From positions 1-5,711 of the forward strand of contig JAPUKX010000051.1 of assembly GCA_027295435.1 (NCBI GenBank): DNA of 5,711 nt, in the 5' to 3' direction. The stretch comes from Planctomycetota bacterium. GTDB lineage: Bacteria; Planctomycetota; Phycisphaerae; Phycisphaerales; SM1A02. The position numbers were made by a program, and so were the translations under genes. Shown one piece after another: positions 1-5,700 of this stretch. How positions within the stretch are numbered: position 1 is the first letter of the stretch; the number at the start of each line of letters is the position of its first letter. The notes below the pieces were generated by a model. The model saw only the letters and a list, made by a program, of their open reading frames with translations. It searched no databases and was not told the DNA's origin.

Positions 1-1
1 C

Positions 2-328
2 GTGGTCGCCCCGCACGTGCAGGACTACGTGATTCGCCTGGTGCTGGCCACGCACCCCGGCGGACCAAGCAGCGGAGACGATTCGTTTCTTGATCGCTAC
101 GTTCGAGTCGGTGTAAGCCCGCGCGGGGCGCAGGCGCTAACGAGCGCTGCGAAGGTTCGAGCACTGCTGGGGGGGCGATACGCCGCTGCATTCAAGGATG
201 TCGAGTCCGTGGCTCACCCTGCGCTGCGTCACCGGCTGATCCGAACCTTCGAGGCCCAAGCCGACGGTGTAAGCAACGATGATATCATCGACGAGCTACT
301 CGTGAGGATCCCAAGAGACTTCCAATGA
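2..328 (+). CDS. MoxR-family AAA+ ATPase, C-terminal part (5' end outside window)
   Basis: This is the last 108 codons of a gene that enters from the left edge, so the GTG at position 2 is not its real start. The visible part is the alpha-helical lid that follows the ATPase core in MoxR proteins. The arginine-bearing GVSPRG motif at visible residues 37-42 corresponds to the sensor-2 region. It is followed by a helix of the type AAKVRALLGGR, a DV.SVA segment and LRHRL at 75-79, all in the order usual for the family. Walker A and B motifs lie upstream and cannot be checked. MoxR ATPases are thought to work as chaperone-like motors on VWA-domain partners, and the next two genes encode such partners, which supports the call. 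The stop TGA (326-328) overlaps an ATG at 325 that opens a doubtful 60-codon frame. Confidence is high for the family; the cellular target is unknown. Confidence 0.9.
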   Translation: MVAPHVQDYVIRLVLATHPGGPSSGDDSFLDRYVRVGVSPRGAQALTSAAKVRALLGGRYAAAFKDVESVAHPALRHRLIRTFEAQADGVSNDDIIDELLVRIPRDFQ

Positions 329-499
329 GCAAACGCATCGTGGCATCGGGAAAATCACCGGGAGCTCTGGGCGAGCCAGCCCGTCCCCGGGCCCGGTTTG
401 CGATCAACAGGGAACGGGCGCAGTTTGCGCAACATACGAGACCGCGGGCGAGGACGCCGCGGCTCGCTACGAAGCCTCCAAGCCTCCAAGCCTCCACCC
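329..499. other. 171-bp spacer between moxR and the DUF58 gene, repeat-bearing
   Basis: No convincing gene lies here, although the downstream pair overlaps by 4 bp and the operon is otherwise tight. The spacer holds a self-complementary 10-mer CCGGGCCCGG (387-396), a small hairpin with stems GCGCA/TGCGC (418-422 and 426-430), a longer imperfect pairing of CCCGTCCC (380-387) with GGGAACGGG (410-418), and three tandem AAGCCTCC octamers (472-495). One open frame of 60 codons (325-507) begins in an ATGA overlap with the moxR stop and ends 8 bases inside the DUF58 start. Its predicted peptide is arginine-, alanine- and proline-rich, with no recognisable domain. It looks like a chance frame through inserted repeat DNA, though it could couple translation between the two genes. 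Confidence 0.55.
472..495. repeat. Tandem octamer AAGCCTCC x3
   Basis: Three exact head-to-tail copies of AAGCCTCC fill positions 472-479, 480-487 and 488-495, ending four bases before the ATG of the DUF58 gene. The stretch is pyrimidine-rich on the + strand, so it leaves no Shine-Dalgarno sequence at the usual place. Read on the other strand the unit is GGAGGCTT, which closely resembles the heptamer repeat at 3579-3592. It may be a slippage-prone repeat whose copy number varies between strains; that is inference. Confidence 0.8.
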
Positions 500-1429
500 A
501 TGCCTGAATTCGGCGTCTCAACCGAGCCTCGACCGAAGCGCGTCGATGAGCTGATCGACAGCGAGCTGATGGCCAAGCTCGATCAGGTTGACGTGATGTC
601 GCGCAAGATATTTGCGGGCAAACTTCAGGGCGAGCGGCGGTCCAAGAGGCGCGGCGTGAGCGTGGAGTTCGCCGACTACCGCCACTACGTCCACGGCGAC
701 GACCTGCGGTTCGTTGATTGGAACGTCTACGCTCGGCTCGACCGGCTCTTCCTCAAGATGTTCCTCGAAGAGGAGGACCTGTCGCTGTTGATCGCCATCG
801 ACGCCAGCGCATCAATGGATTGGGGCAACCCCAACAAGTTCGTCTTTGCCCGACGACTCGCCATGGCTCTGGGCTACATTGGGCTGGTCAACCACAATCG
901 TGTCACGCTCTACGCGTTTAGCCGCGAGGGTGTGCAGCCGCTACCGAACCTCAGGGGCCGGCGGCGCACGCGGGAGATGGGCACCTGGCTACTGGACCTG
1001 GAGCCCGGCGATGAGAGCGCCTTCAACGACGCGATGCGCCACATTGCCCTTTCCCGCCAGGGCAAAGGGGTAATGATCATCCTCTCCGATTTCATGTTCA
1101 AGGAGAGCTATGAGAAGGGCCTTCGGTATCTGGCCGGCGGAGGCTACGACACCTTCTGCTTACAGATCCTCAGCCCCGAAGAAATCGATCCCGGCAAGCA
1201 CGGCCTGGCGGGTGATCTTCGCCTGACTGACATCGAGGACGAAGACACGGCGGAAGTCACCATCAGCGCCGCCCTGCTGAAGCGATACAAGGAGAATCTG
1301 GACGCCTATTGCGGGCGCTTGCGCGATTTTTGCGTGCGGCGGGCGATCTCGCACCTGACGATCGACACCGCCACCGACCTCACCACGCTGCTGCTTGACT
1401 ACCTGCGAAAGCGGGGGCTGTTGAAGTGA
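500..1429 (+). CDS. DUF58 family protein with VWA-type metal site
   Basis: This 309-residue protein has the DUF58 signature at residues 52-80: G-x-x-V-E-F, R-x-Y-x-x-G-D-D-x-R, then D-W and AR. A VWA-like fold follows, with a DxSxS metal-ion-dependent adhesion site at D101, S103 and S105 and a second acidic strand, ILSDF, at 194-198. No membrane segment or signal peptide is visible, so it is probably cytoplasmic or peripheral to the membrane. DUF58 proteins are encoded next to MoxR ATPases and are believed to be their partners; that arrangement is seen here. The ATG at 500 is preferred because MPEFGVSTEP.PKRVDELID fits family N-termini, whereas in-frame extension back to a TTG at 398 runs through arginine-rich spacer repeats. 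No good ribosome-binding site precedes the ATG, which is odd. The 3' end overlaps the next gene in GTGA. Length is normal for the family. Confidence 0.93.
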   Translation: MPEFGVSTEPRPKRVDELIDSELMAKLDQVDVMSRKIFAGKLQGERRSKRRGVSVEFADYRHYVHGDDLRFVDWNVYARLDRLFLKMFLEEEDLSLLIAIDASASMDWGNPNKFVFARRLAMALGYIGLVNHNRVTLYAFSREGVQPLPNLRGRRRTREMGTWLLDLEPGDESAFNDAMRHIALSRQGKGVMIILSDFMFKESYEKGLRYLAGGGYDTFCLQILSPEEIDPGKHGLAGDLRLTDIEDEDTAEVTISAALLKRYKENLDAYCGRLRDFCVRRAISHLTIDTATDLTTLLLDYLRKRGLLK

Positions 1430-3411
1430 GTTGGCTGTCGGTCCCAGCCGGCCTGATCCTCGCGGCGGTCGTGATCCCGCCCCTGATCTTGTTGTACTTC
1501 CTCAAGCTGCGGCGGCGCACCCAACCGATCGCGTGCACCATGTTGTGGAAGCGCTCGGTCGAGGACCTGCGGGCCAACGCCCCGTTTCAGCGGCTTCGGC
1601 GCAGCATCCTGCTGTTGTTGCAACTGCTGGCGCTCATACTGCTGGCGCTGGCCATCATGCAGCCGCAGGTGCAAGCCGGCCAACGAACCACCGGCAAGAC
1701 GGTCATCCTGATCGACAATTCCGCCTCGATGACCGCGACTGATGTTGAAGGCGAAGGCACCCGCCTCGATGAAGCGAAACGGCGGGCCCGAGACCGTATC
1801 GAAACGCTCTACGACCGAGGCCTGTTCAGCTCGTCGGCCGGTCAGACGATGGTGATCGCCTTCTCCGATCGGGCCGAGGTCTATTGCCGGTTCACCGACT
1901 CCAAGGCGCAGTTGCTTGGGGCCATCGACCGCATCCAACCCACGCACGGCGAGAGCCGCATCACCGAAGCGTTGACTTTGGCGCGGGCCTACACCACGAA
2001 TCCCGATCCTGAGTCGGACCGTCCGGTGGGGGATCCGGCCACACTGGAACTGTTCAGCGACGGTCGGATCGCCGACCTGGACGAGCAGGTGCTTCGCGGC
2101 GAGACGATGCTGTATCACCCGATCGGCTCGCCCCAGCCGGACAACGTGGCGGTCACGGTCATTTCCATTGAGCGGCCCTACGACCGTCCCACTGCGGTTG
2201 AGGTCTTCGCTTCGCTGGCGAACTTCAACACCAAGCCCGTCACGAGTGACATACAACTTTCGGTCGATGGTGTGGTCCGGGCAATCGAAGAGGTCACGAT
2301 CGGCCCGGCTCAGATCGATGCTTCGACCGCAGCGCTGGTTGCGCAGCGCCGCAATGTGGTTTTCACGCCTTTCGACCAGCCGCGCGGCGTGGTGATCGAG
2401 GTCGCCAGCCTTCGCGACGATGATCTGGCGGCTGATAATGCGGCCCGGCTTGTCGTGCCGCCGGCCAAACGCTTGACCGTAGCGTTGGTCGCCCCCAAGA
2501 GCTTCCTGCTTCGGACCGCGTTGGAGGGGATCGGATCAATCCAACAGATTGAGGTCCTCACAGCGTCTCGCTATGAGACGCTCGCCGAGCAGGGGGCCAT
2601 CGATCAATACGACGTGGTGGTGTTTGACGATTATGCTCCGGAAGCGGGAATGATGCCGCCGGGACGATACCTCACCCTCGGCTCGACGCCGCCGCTGGAG
2701 GGGCTCAACGAGTTCGGCCGGGGTGAGGGTCAGTTGATCCTCGATGTGACTGACAACCACCCCGTGTTTCGGTTCGTGAACCTGGAGCAACTGTACATTT
2801 CCAGGTTTCATCTCCTTCAGCCGGCCGACGACGTGCAGGTGTTGGCTGAAGGCAGCCGCGGCCCGGCGATCGTTGCGGTCTCTCGCGGACAGATGCAGGC
2901 GATCTGTGTCACGTTCGATCCGCTGGACAGCAACTGGCCGTTCCTCCGCTCGTTCGTCACGTTCATCGTCAATGCGGTGGAATACCTCGGCCATGCAGGC
3001 GAAGCGATCAGCGCCACAAGTTTTGCCCCCGGCGAGGCGCTGACGACCCGGCTGCCCGTGGCCGCCGACCGGATCGACATTCATCTGCCTGACGGCGGTA
3101 CCCAACGGCTCGACCCTCTCGATCCGGCGTTGTTCAGTTGGGGGCCGATCCGGTTGTCCGGGATCTACGCCTTGTCCTGGTCGACCCCCGGGAGCGACCA
3201 GAAGCATAGCCGGGCGTTTGCCGTCAACCTGCTTAGCGACCGCGAGGGTGACATTCGCCCCGTTGAGCGAATACTGGCCAAAGAGGAAGATGTCTATGTC
3301 GCGGGGGTCGGCGCCACCCAATACACGCCGCTGTGGCCGTGGGCGATCGGGCTCTGCCTCGCCGTGCTCATGCTTGAGTGGTGGATCTATCACCGCAAGG
3401 CGTATATCTGA
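1426..3411 (+). CDS. BatA-type VWA-domain membrane protein
   Basis: The product has 661 residues. The N-terminus is the BatA/aerotolerance type: a first membrane segment at about residues 5-27, a basic stretch with LKLRRR, a segment W41-R59 that matches the family, and a second membrane segment at about 60-79. A VWA domain follows from about 91, with strand VILI and the metal-site motif DNSAS at 97-101, then VIAFSD (143-148) and LFSDG (209-213). Residues 345-525 resemble the glutamine-amidotransferase-like region common in long planctomycete members, here without an obvious catalytic cysteine triad. A last hydrophobic segment (about 637-655) precedes a short basic tail, EWWIYHRKAYI, so the protein is probably anchored at both ends. 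The GTG start overlaps the DUF58 stop, implying translational coupling. It likely works with MoxR and DUF58 at the inner membrane; its substrate is unknown. No further operon gene follows on this strand. Confidence 0.9.
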   Translation: MSWLSVPAGLILAAVVIPPLILLYFLKLRRRTQPIACTMLWKRSVEDLRANAPFQRLRRSILLLLQLLALILLALAIMQPQVQAGQRTTGKTVILIDNSASMTATDVEGEGTRLDEAKRRARDRIETLYDRGLFSSSAGQTMVIAFSDRAEVYCRFTDSKAQLLGAIDRIQPTHGESRITEALTLARAYTTNPDPESDRPVGDPATLELFSDGRIADLDEQVLRGETMLYHPIGSPQPDNVAVTVISIERPYDRPTAVEVFASLANFNTKPVTSDIQLSVDGVVRAIEEVTIGPAQIDASTAALVAQRRNVVFTPFDQPRGVVIEVASLRDDDLAADNAARLVVPPAKRLTVALVAPKSFLLRTALEGIGSIQQIEVLTASRYETLAEQGAIDQYDVVVFDDYAPEAGMMPPGRYLTLGSTPPLEGLNEFGRGEGQLILDVTDNHPVFRFVNLEQLYISRFHLLQPADDVQVLAEGSRGPAIVAVSRGQMQAICVTFDPLDSNWPFLRSFVTFIVNAVEYLGHAGEAISATSFAPGEALTTRLPVAADRIDIHLPDGGTQRLDPLDPALFSWGPIRLSGIYALSWSTPGSDQKHSRAFAVNLLSDREGDIRPVERILAKEEDVYVAGVGATQYTPLWPWAIGLCLAVLMLEWWIYHRKAYI

Positions 3412-3423
3412 AGAGAAGGCAGC

Positions 3424-3439
3424 GAGGCATCAAGGCATC
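3424..3439. repeat. Tandem octamer GAGGCATC-AAGGCATC
   Basis: Two head-to-tail octamers differ only at the first base (G then A). They start 13 bases after the stop codon of the BatA-type gene. The period of eight is the same as in the repeat before the DUF58 gene, and the core AGGC is shared with that repeat's complementary strand. Only two copies are present, so chance cannot be excluded. Confidence 0.5.
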
Positions 3440-3458
3440 GGCGCAGAAGGGCAAGAAG

Positions 3459-3502
3459 CCGGACCTGATGAGTCCCGACTTGTCGGGACGAGGAAGGTCC
3501 GG
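3459..3502 (+). repeat. 44-nt composite hairpin with a 5x5 purine-rich internal loop
   Basis: The outer arms CCGGACCT (3459-3466) and AGGTCCGG (3495-3502) are exact reverse complements. The inner arms GTCCCGAC (3472-3479) and GTCGGGAC (3482-3489) are also exact, closed by a tiny loop. Between them GATGA (3467-3471) faces GAGGA (3490-3494). As RNA every opposed pair there would be G-A, A-G or U-G, so the two stems could stack through tandem sheared G-A pairs. The inner palindrome resembles short palindromic repeats common in spacers of planctomycete genomes (recollection, not tested). It may be a mobile REP-like element, a transcription end or an RNA structure; no T-tract follows on either side. 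Confidence 0.6.
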
Positions 3503-3549
3503 GTCAAAGCGCCAGCAAGATGCGGATCGAAGTACGCGCGTGGCTTCAC

Positions 3550-3566
3550 GGCGGGGCAAGCCCGCC
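3550..3566. repeat. Hairpin GGCGGG-GCAAG-CCCGCC
   Basis: A perfect 6-bp inverted repeat (3550-3555 with 3561-3566) encloses a 5-nt loop, 18 bases beyond the stop codon of the TPR-YggX gene read from the minus strand. It could help end transcription from either side, or be another dispersed palindromic repeat. No run of T follows either arm. Confidence 0.5.
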
Positions 3567-3578
3567 CGCGAAACATGG

Positions 3579-3592
3579 CAAGCCTCAAGCCT
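3579..3592. repeat. Tandem heptamer CAAGCCT x2 across a stop codon
   Basis: Two exact copies of CAAGCCT occupy 3579-3585 and 3586-3592. The minus-strand stop codon TGA (3587-3585) of the TPR-YggX gene sits on their junction, so the repeat encodes the last residues and continues into the spacer. The unit shares AAGCCT with the octamer before the DUF58 gene. Confidence 0.55.
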
Positions 3593-4223
3593 TCTGCATC
3601 AACTGCTCGTACAGCGTGTCGTCGATCCCCAGGAACTCGCACATGTGTTCATCGAAAACTCGCTGGTCCTGTTCGCGGGAAAAATCCAGGCGAAGCTCGT
3701 TGATGACCTTCGTGCCCTGGCCGATCCACTCGCCCCACGTTTCCGAGGAGATGTGTTCGTAGATCCACTGACCGAGCGCGCCCCGCATCGGCGGCTCGGG
3801 CAACTGCGTCCCCGGCCGGCCGGTGTGCTGGCAGGTAAACACGTCGCTTCGCTCGATCTGGTCAGCCTTGGCCTGGTCGGAATCGGAAAGTTGCGGCGGC
3901 TCCCGGCCGATTTGCTTCAACAGGTCGGCGATAGCGTTCTTCGGCATCATGTCGCCCCGGCGGGCAGCCACCTCGTAACCGGTGATGAGGATCTCAGCGG
4001 CACGGTCCTCATCACCGGAATCGATGAGGGCCGCTGCGGCCAACTGATAAGCCTTGCTCATCTCGCTGTTCAGCTCGATGCATCGCTGGAAGCTTGCAGC
4101 CGCATCGGCGTGGCGCTGGGCCCCAATGTAGGCACTGCCCAGACTGAAGTGAGCCATCGCGTTGTCCGGGTCCTCAGCGGCCATGTGCTCGAACTGGGCG
4201 ATTCGCTCGTCAGGATTGCTCAT
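3585..4223 (-). CDS. TPR-like protein fused to a YggX (Fe(2+)-trafficking) domain
   Basis: The product has 212 residues. Residues 4-88 form amphipathic helix pairs of TPR type, for example A22-x-A24-HFSLGSAY and later A-A-x-SFQRCIELN. After a polar linker (about 105-127), residues 128-203 match YggX: a conserved cysteine (C131), then exactly 18 residues to LGQWIY, then HIS-x-E-x-W-x-x-W, T171 and INE (174-176). Against the E. coli YggX sequence as I recall it, the core from LG to RLD aligns without gaps with about 14 of 31 identities. YggX is a small cytosolic protein linked to Fe(II) handling and protection of iron-sulphur enzymes from oxidation; whether this protein does the same is inference. 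The TPR part may bind a partner. The ATG start has a GAAGGAA element 10 bases upstream. No signal peptide is visible. The gene stands alone, convergent with the VWA operon. Confidence 0.85.
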   Translation of the reverse strand: MSNPDERIAQFEHMAAEDPDNAMAHFSLGSAYIGAQRHADAAASFQRCIELNSEMSKAYQLAAAALIDSGDEDRAAEILITGYEVAARRGDMMPKNAIADLLKQIGREPPQLSDSDQAKADQIERSDVFTCQHTGRPGTQLPEPPMRGALGQWIYEHISSETWGEWIGQGTKVINELRLDFSREQDQRVFDEHMCEFLGIDDTLYEQLMQKA

Positions 4224-4233
4224 AGCGGGATGG

Positions 4234-4240
4234 TTCCTTC
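4234..4240 (-). promoter_or_regulatory. Ribosome-binding site of the TPR-YggX gene
   Basis: On the minus strand the sequence GAAGGAA lies 10 bases before the ATG. It is the only purine-rich element in the right place and supports the chosen start, though the spacing is slightly long. Confidence 0.5.
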
Positions 4241-4265
4241 ACGTGTGCTTTCCTTGGGCTGACGC

Positions 4266-4271
4266 ATCATA
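4266..4271 (-). promoter_or_regulatory. Possible -10 box for the TPR-YggX gene
   Basis: TATGAT on the minus strand matches the sigma-70 -10 consensus at five of six positions. It would start a transcript with a leader of about 35 nt. No convincing -35 hexamer is found 16-18 bp upstream, so the call is weak. It lies in the 88-bp region shared with the divergent pyrD gene. Confidence 0.3.
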
Positions 4272-4311
4272 GCTCCGACCGCATCTGGGTAGATGTGATA
4301 CAACCCGCATC

Positions 4312-5238
4312 ATGGTGGACATGTCCGTGAGCCTGGCGGGCGTTGTGCTGCGCAACCCGATTATGACCGCGGCGGGGACTTGCGGCTACGTGGACGAGTT
4401 CGCCGACGTGCTGGACCCGAGCCGGCTTGGCGCGATGGTCACCAAGTCGATCACCTCCCAACCGCGCGAGGGCCATCCGCCCTGGCGGCTGGTCGAGGTT
4501 CCCCTGGGCATGCTCAACGCTGTGGGGTTGGCCAACGTCGGGTTGCAGCGGTTCCTGGACGAGAAGCTGCCCGGGGCGGCTGGGCTCGACACGGTCCTGA
4601 TCGGATCAATAGCCGGCAACAGCATCGAGGACTATGTCGCGGTCGCGGCGGCATTCGATGCCGAGGATCGTCTGCCCCTGGTCGAGTTGAACGTGTCGTG
4701 CCCCAACACCCAAGATGGGCTGGTCTTCGGTGAGGACCCCGATCATCTGCGCAAACTGTTGGGCGAGGTGCGACCCGCCCTCAAGAGAACCAAGATGTTG
4801 GTCAAATTGTCGCCCAACGTCGGCGACATCGTGGCGATGGCCGGGGCCGCCATCGAAGCGGGAGCAGACGGCTTGACCTTGATCAACACGATGTCGGCGC
4901 TGGCGATCGACGTGGAGGCCGGGACTCCCCGCCTTAGCCGGGGGTCTGGCGGTCTCAGCGGACCGGCGATCCATCCCATTGCGCTACGGATGGTCCATCA
5001 GGTCTACCACGCGGCAGCGGGGCCGGCCGGGGTGCCGCTGATCGGGCTGGGCGGCGTGATGAGGTGGTCTGACGCCGCCGAGTTCATCCTGGCCGGGGCG
5101 ACCGCGGTGGGCATGGGCACCGCCCTGTTTGTCGATCCTCGCTCACCCAAGGCCGTGCTGAAGGGTCTTGCCCGGTGGGTGCAGCGACAGGGATGTTCAT
5201 CCATACGCGAACTCGTCGGTCAGGTGAAGCCGCCATGA
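4312..5238 (+). CDS. pyrD: Dihydroorotate dehydrogenase, class 1 (1B-like)
   Basis: This 308-residue flavoprotein oxidises dihydroorotate to orotate in de novo pyrimidine synthesis. Visible motifs in order are NPIMTAAGT (15-23), TKS with the FMN-contacting lysine K45, GMLNAVGLAN (66-75), the catalytic-loop NVSCPN with base C130, VKLSP with K165, INT (191-193), GGLSGPAIHPIALR (213-226) and the phosphate-binding GLGGV (245-249). A cysteine rather than serine as base marks class 1, and the FGEDP segment after NVSCPN fits subclass 1B, which passes electrons to NAD+ through the iron-sulphur subunit PyrK. No pyrK lies in the window. The first ATG (4312) is used; ATG at 4321 is an alternative. Neither has a clear Shine-Dalgarno sequence. 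The protein is soluble, with no membrane-binding N-terminal helix as in class 2. The gene overlaps the next by ATGA. Confidence 0.95.
   Translation: MVDMSVSLAGVVLRNPIMTAAGTCGYVDEFADVLDPSRLGAMVTKSITSQPREGHPPWRLVEVPLGMLNAVGLANVGLQRFLDEKLPGAAGLDTVLIGSIAGNSIEDYVAVAAAFDAEDRLPLVELNVSCPNTQDGLVFGEDPDHLRKLLGEVRPALKRTKMLVKLSPNVGDIVAMAGAAIEAGADGLTLINTMSALAIDVEAGTPRLSRGSGGLSGPAIHPIALRMVHQVYHAAAGPAGVPLIGLGGVMRWSDAAEFILAGATAVGMGTALFVDPRSPKAVLKGLARWVQRQGCSSIRELVGQVKPP
5222..5227 (+). promoter_or_regulatory. Ribosome-binding site of the zincin gene
   Basis: AGGTGA lies inside the end of pyrD, 7 bases before the ATG at 5235. It favours this start over a GTG 20 codons upstream (5175), which would add an arginine-rich stretch translated from pyrD sequence in another frame. 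Confidence 0.55.
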
Positions 5239-5657
5239 ACCAAGCCCAGCGCATGATCTTCGATGCGCTGCTTGAGCAGGTCTTGGCGTCATTGCCGCCG
5301 CGCCTCCACGAGCTTCTTGAAGAGGCTCCGCTGGTGGTCGAGGATCGCCCATCGCGACACCTGCTGCACGAGTTGGGGCTGGATCACGACGACCAGTCGC
5401 TGTGCGGGCTGTACACCGGCGTACCGCTGATTGAACGATCGGTAACCGAGGGTGTGGAGCCGCCGGAGTCGATTCAGATCTTCCGGGAGGGGGTTGTTAT
5501 GCAGGCGGGGGGCTGGGAGCGATCAGAGGACGAGGATGGCCGGCCGCAAGGGGGTGCCGACGCGGTGGCCGGCGAAATTCGTATCACGTTGCTCCACGAA
5601 AAGGGCCACCACTTCGGCCTGGAGGAGGACGAGCTGGCCGAGCTCGGATATGAGTGA
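5235..5657 (+). CDS. Small metallopeptidase-family protein (zincin-like, PF06262 type)
   Basis: The product has 140 residues. The end carries the zinc site LLHEKGHHFGL (119-129): H121 and H125 as metal ligands, E122 as the catalytic base, then the conserved HFG. In family members I recall, an acidic residue follows three positions after the glycine; here it would be E131, with D132 next to it. The N-terminal half matches the family pattern, with FDALLEQVLASLPPRL, later GLYTGVPL (58-65) and IQIFREGV (80-87). An acidic, glycine-containing insert (about 95-112) precedes the zinc helix. No signal peptide or membrane segment is seen, so it is probably cytoplasmic. The biological substrate of these minimal zincins is not established. 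The ATG overlaps the pyrD stop by 4 bp, so the two are likely translated from one message. Confidence 0.88.
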   Translation: MNQAQRMIFDALLEQVLASLPPRLHELLEEAPLVVEDRPSRHLLHELGLDHDDQSLCGLYTGVPLIERSVTEGVEPPESIQIFREGVVMQAGGWERSEDEDGRPQGGADAVAGEIRITLLHEKGHHFGLEEDELAELGYE

Positions 5658-5679
5658 TCGACGGCGCATCTTTCAGCAG

Positions 5680-5700
5680 CCGGGACGCTACGCGTCCCGG
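5680..5700. repeat. Perfect 9-bp inverted repeat after the zincin gene
   Basis: CCGGGACGC (5680-5688) and GCGTCCCGG (5692-5700) are exact reverse complements around the loop TAC. The element starts 22 bases after the stop codon. No T-tract follows, so it is not a textbook terminator. The self-complementary 10-mer CCGGTACCGG (5697-5706) shares its right arm and could compete for pairing. Similar GGGACGC-TACGCGTCCC elements recur in planctomycete spacers as far as I recall, so it is most likely a dispersed palindromic repeat cut by the window edge. Confidence 0.65.

Larger units (their letters stand above)
3412..3584. other. Convergent spacer with several hairpins and short repeats
   Basis: This 173-bp gap separates the end of the VWA operon from the end of the oppositely oriented TPR-YggX gene. 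It contains an octamer repeat (3424-3439), a two-part hairpin (3459-3502), a 6-bp hairpin (3550-3566) and the start of a heptamer repeat that runs across the facing stop codon. None of the stems is followed by a clear T-tract in either direction, so a classical intrinsic terminator is not evident. I see no coding signal of its own. Confidence 0.7.

Noticed and set aside
398..499. Longer DUF58 protein starting at TTG 398
   Set aside because: The added 34 residues are arginine-rich, encoded by palindromic and tandem-repeat spacer DNA, and are unlike DUF58 N-termini.
1399..3393. Two minus-strand frames of 285 codons (1399-2256 and 2536-3393) opposite the BatA-type gene
   Set aside because: They lie wholly or almost wholly against a clear VWA gene, show arginine/glycine/histidine-rich composition typical of antisense reading of GC-rich genes, and have no recognisable domain.
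3465..3505. Active hammerhead ribozyme suggested by CUGAUGA, a stem and a following GA
   Set aside because: The required A14 is G, the sequence after GA does not give stem III, and the bases flanking the possible GUC site do not pair with the upstream strand to form stem I.
3378..4262. Plus-strand frame of 294 codons across the TPR-YggX gene
   Set aside because: It is the antisense shadow of a gene with a clear domain match and also runs through the hairpin-rich spacer.
4927..4947. CCCCG/CGGGG inverted repeat inside pyrD
   Set aside because: It lies within well-conserved coding sequence and is of a size expected by chance at this GC content.
4606..5204. Minus-strand frames against pyrD
   Set aside because: They are shadows of a gene whose catalytic motifs are all intact on the plus strand.
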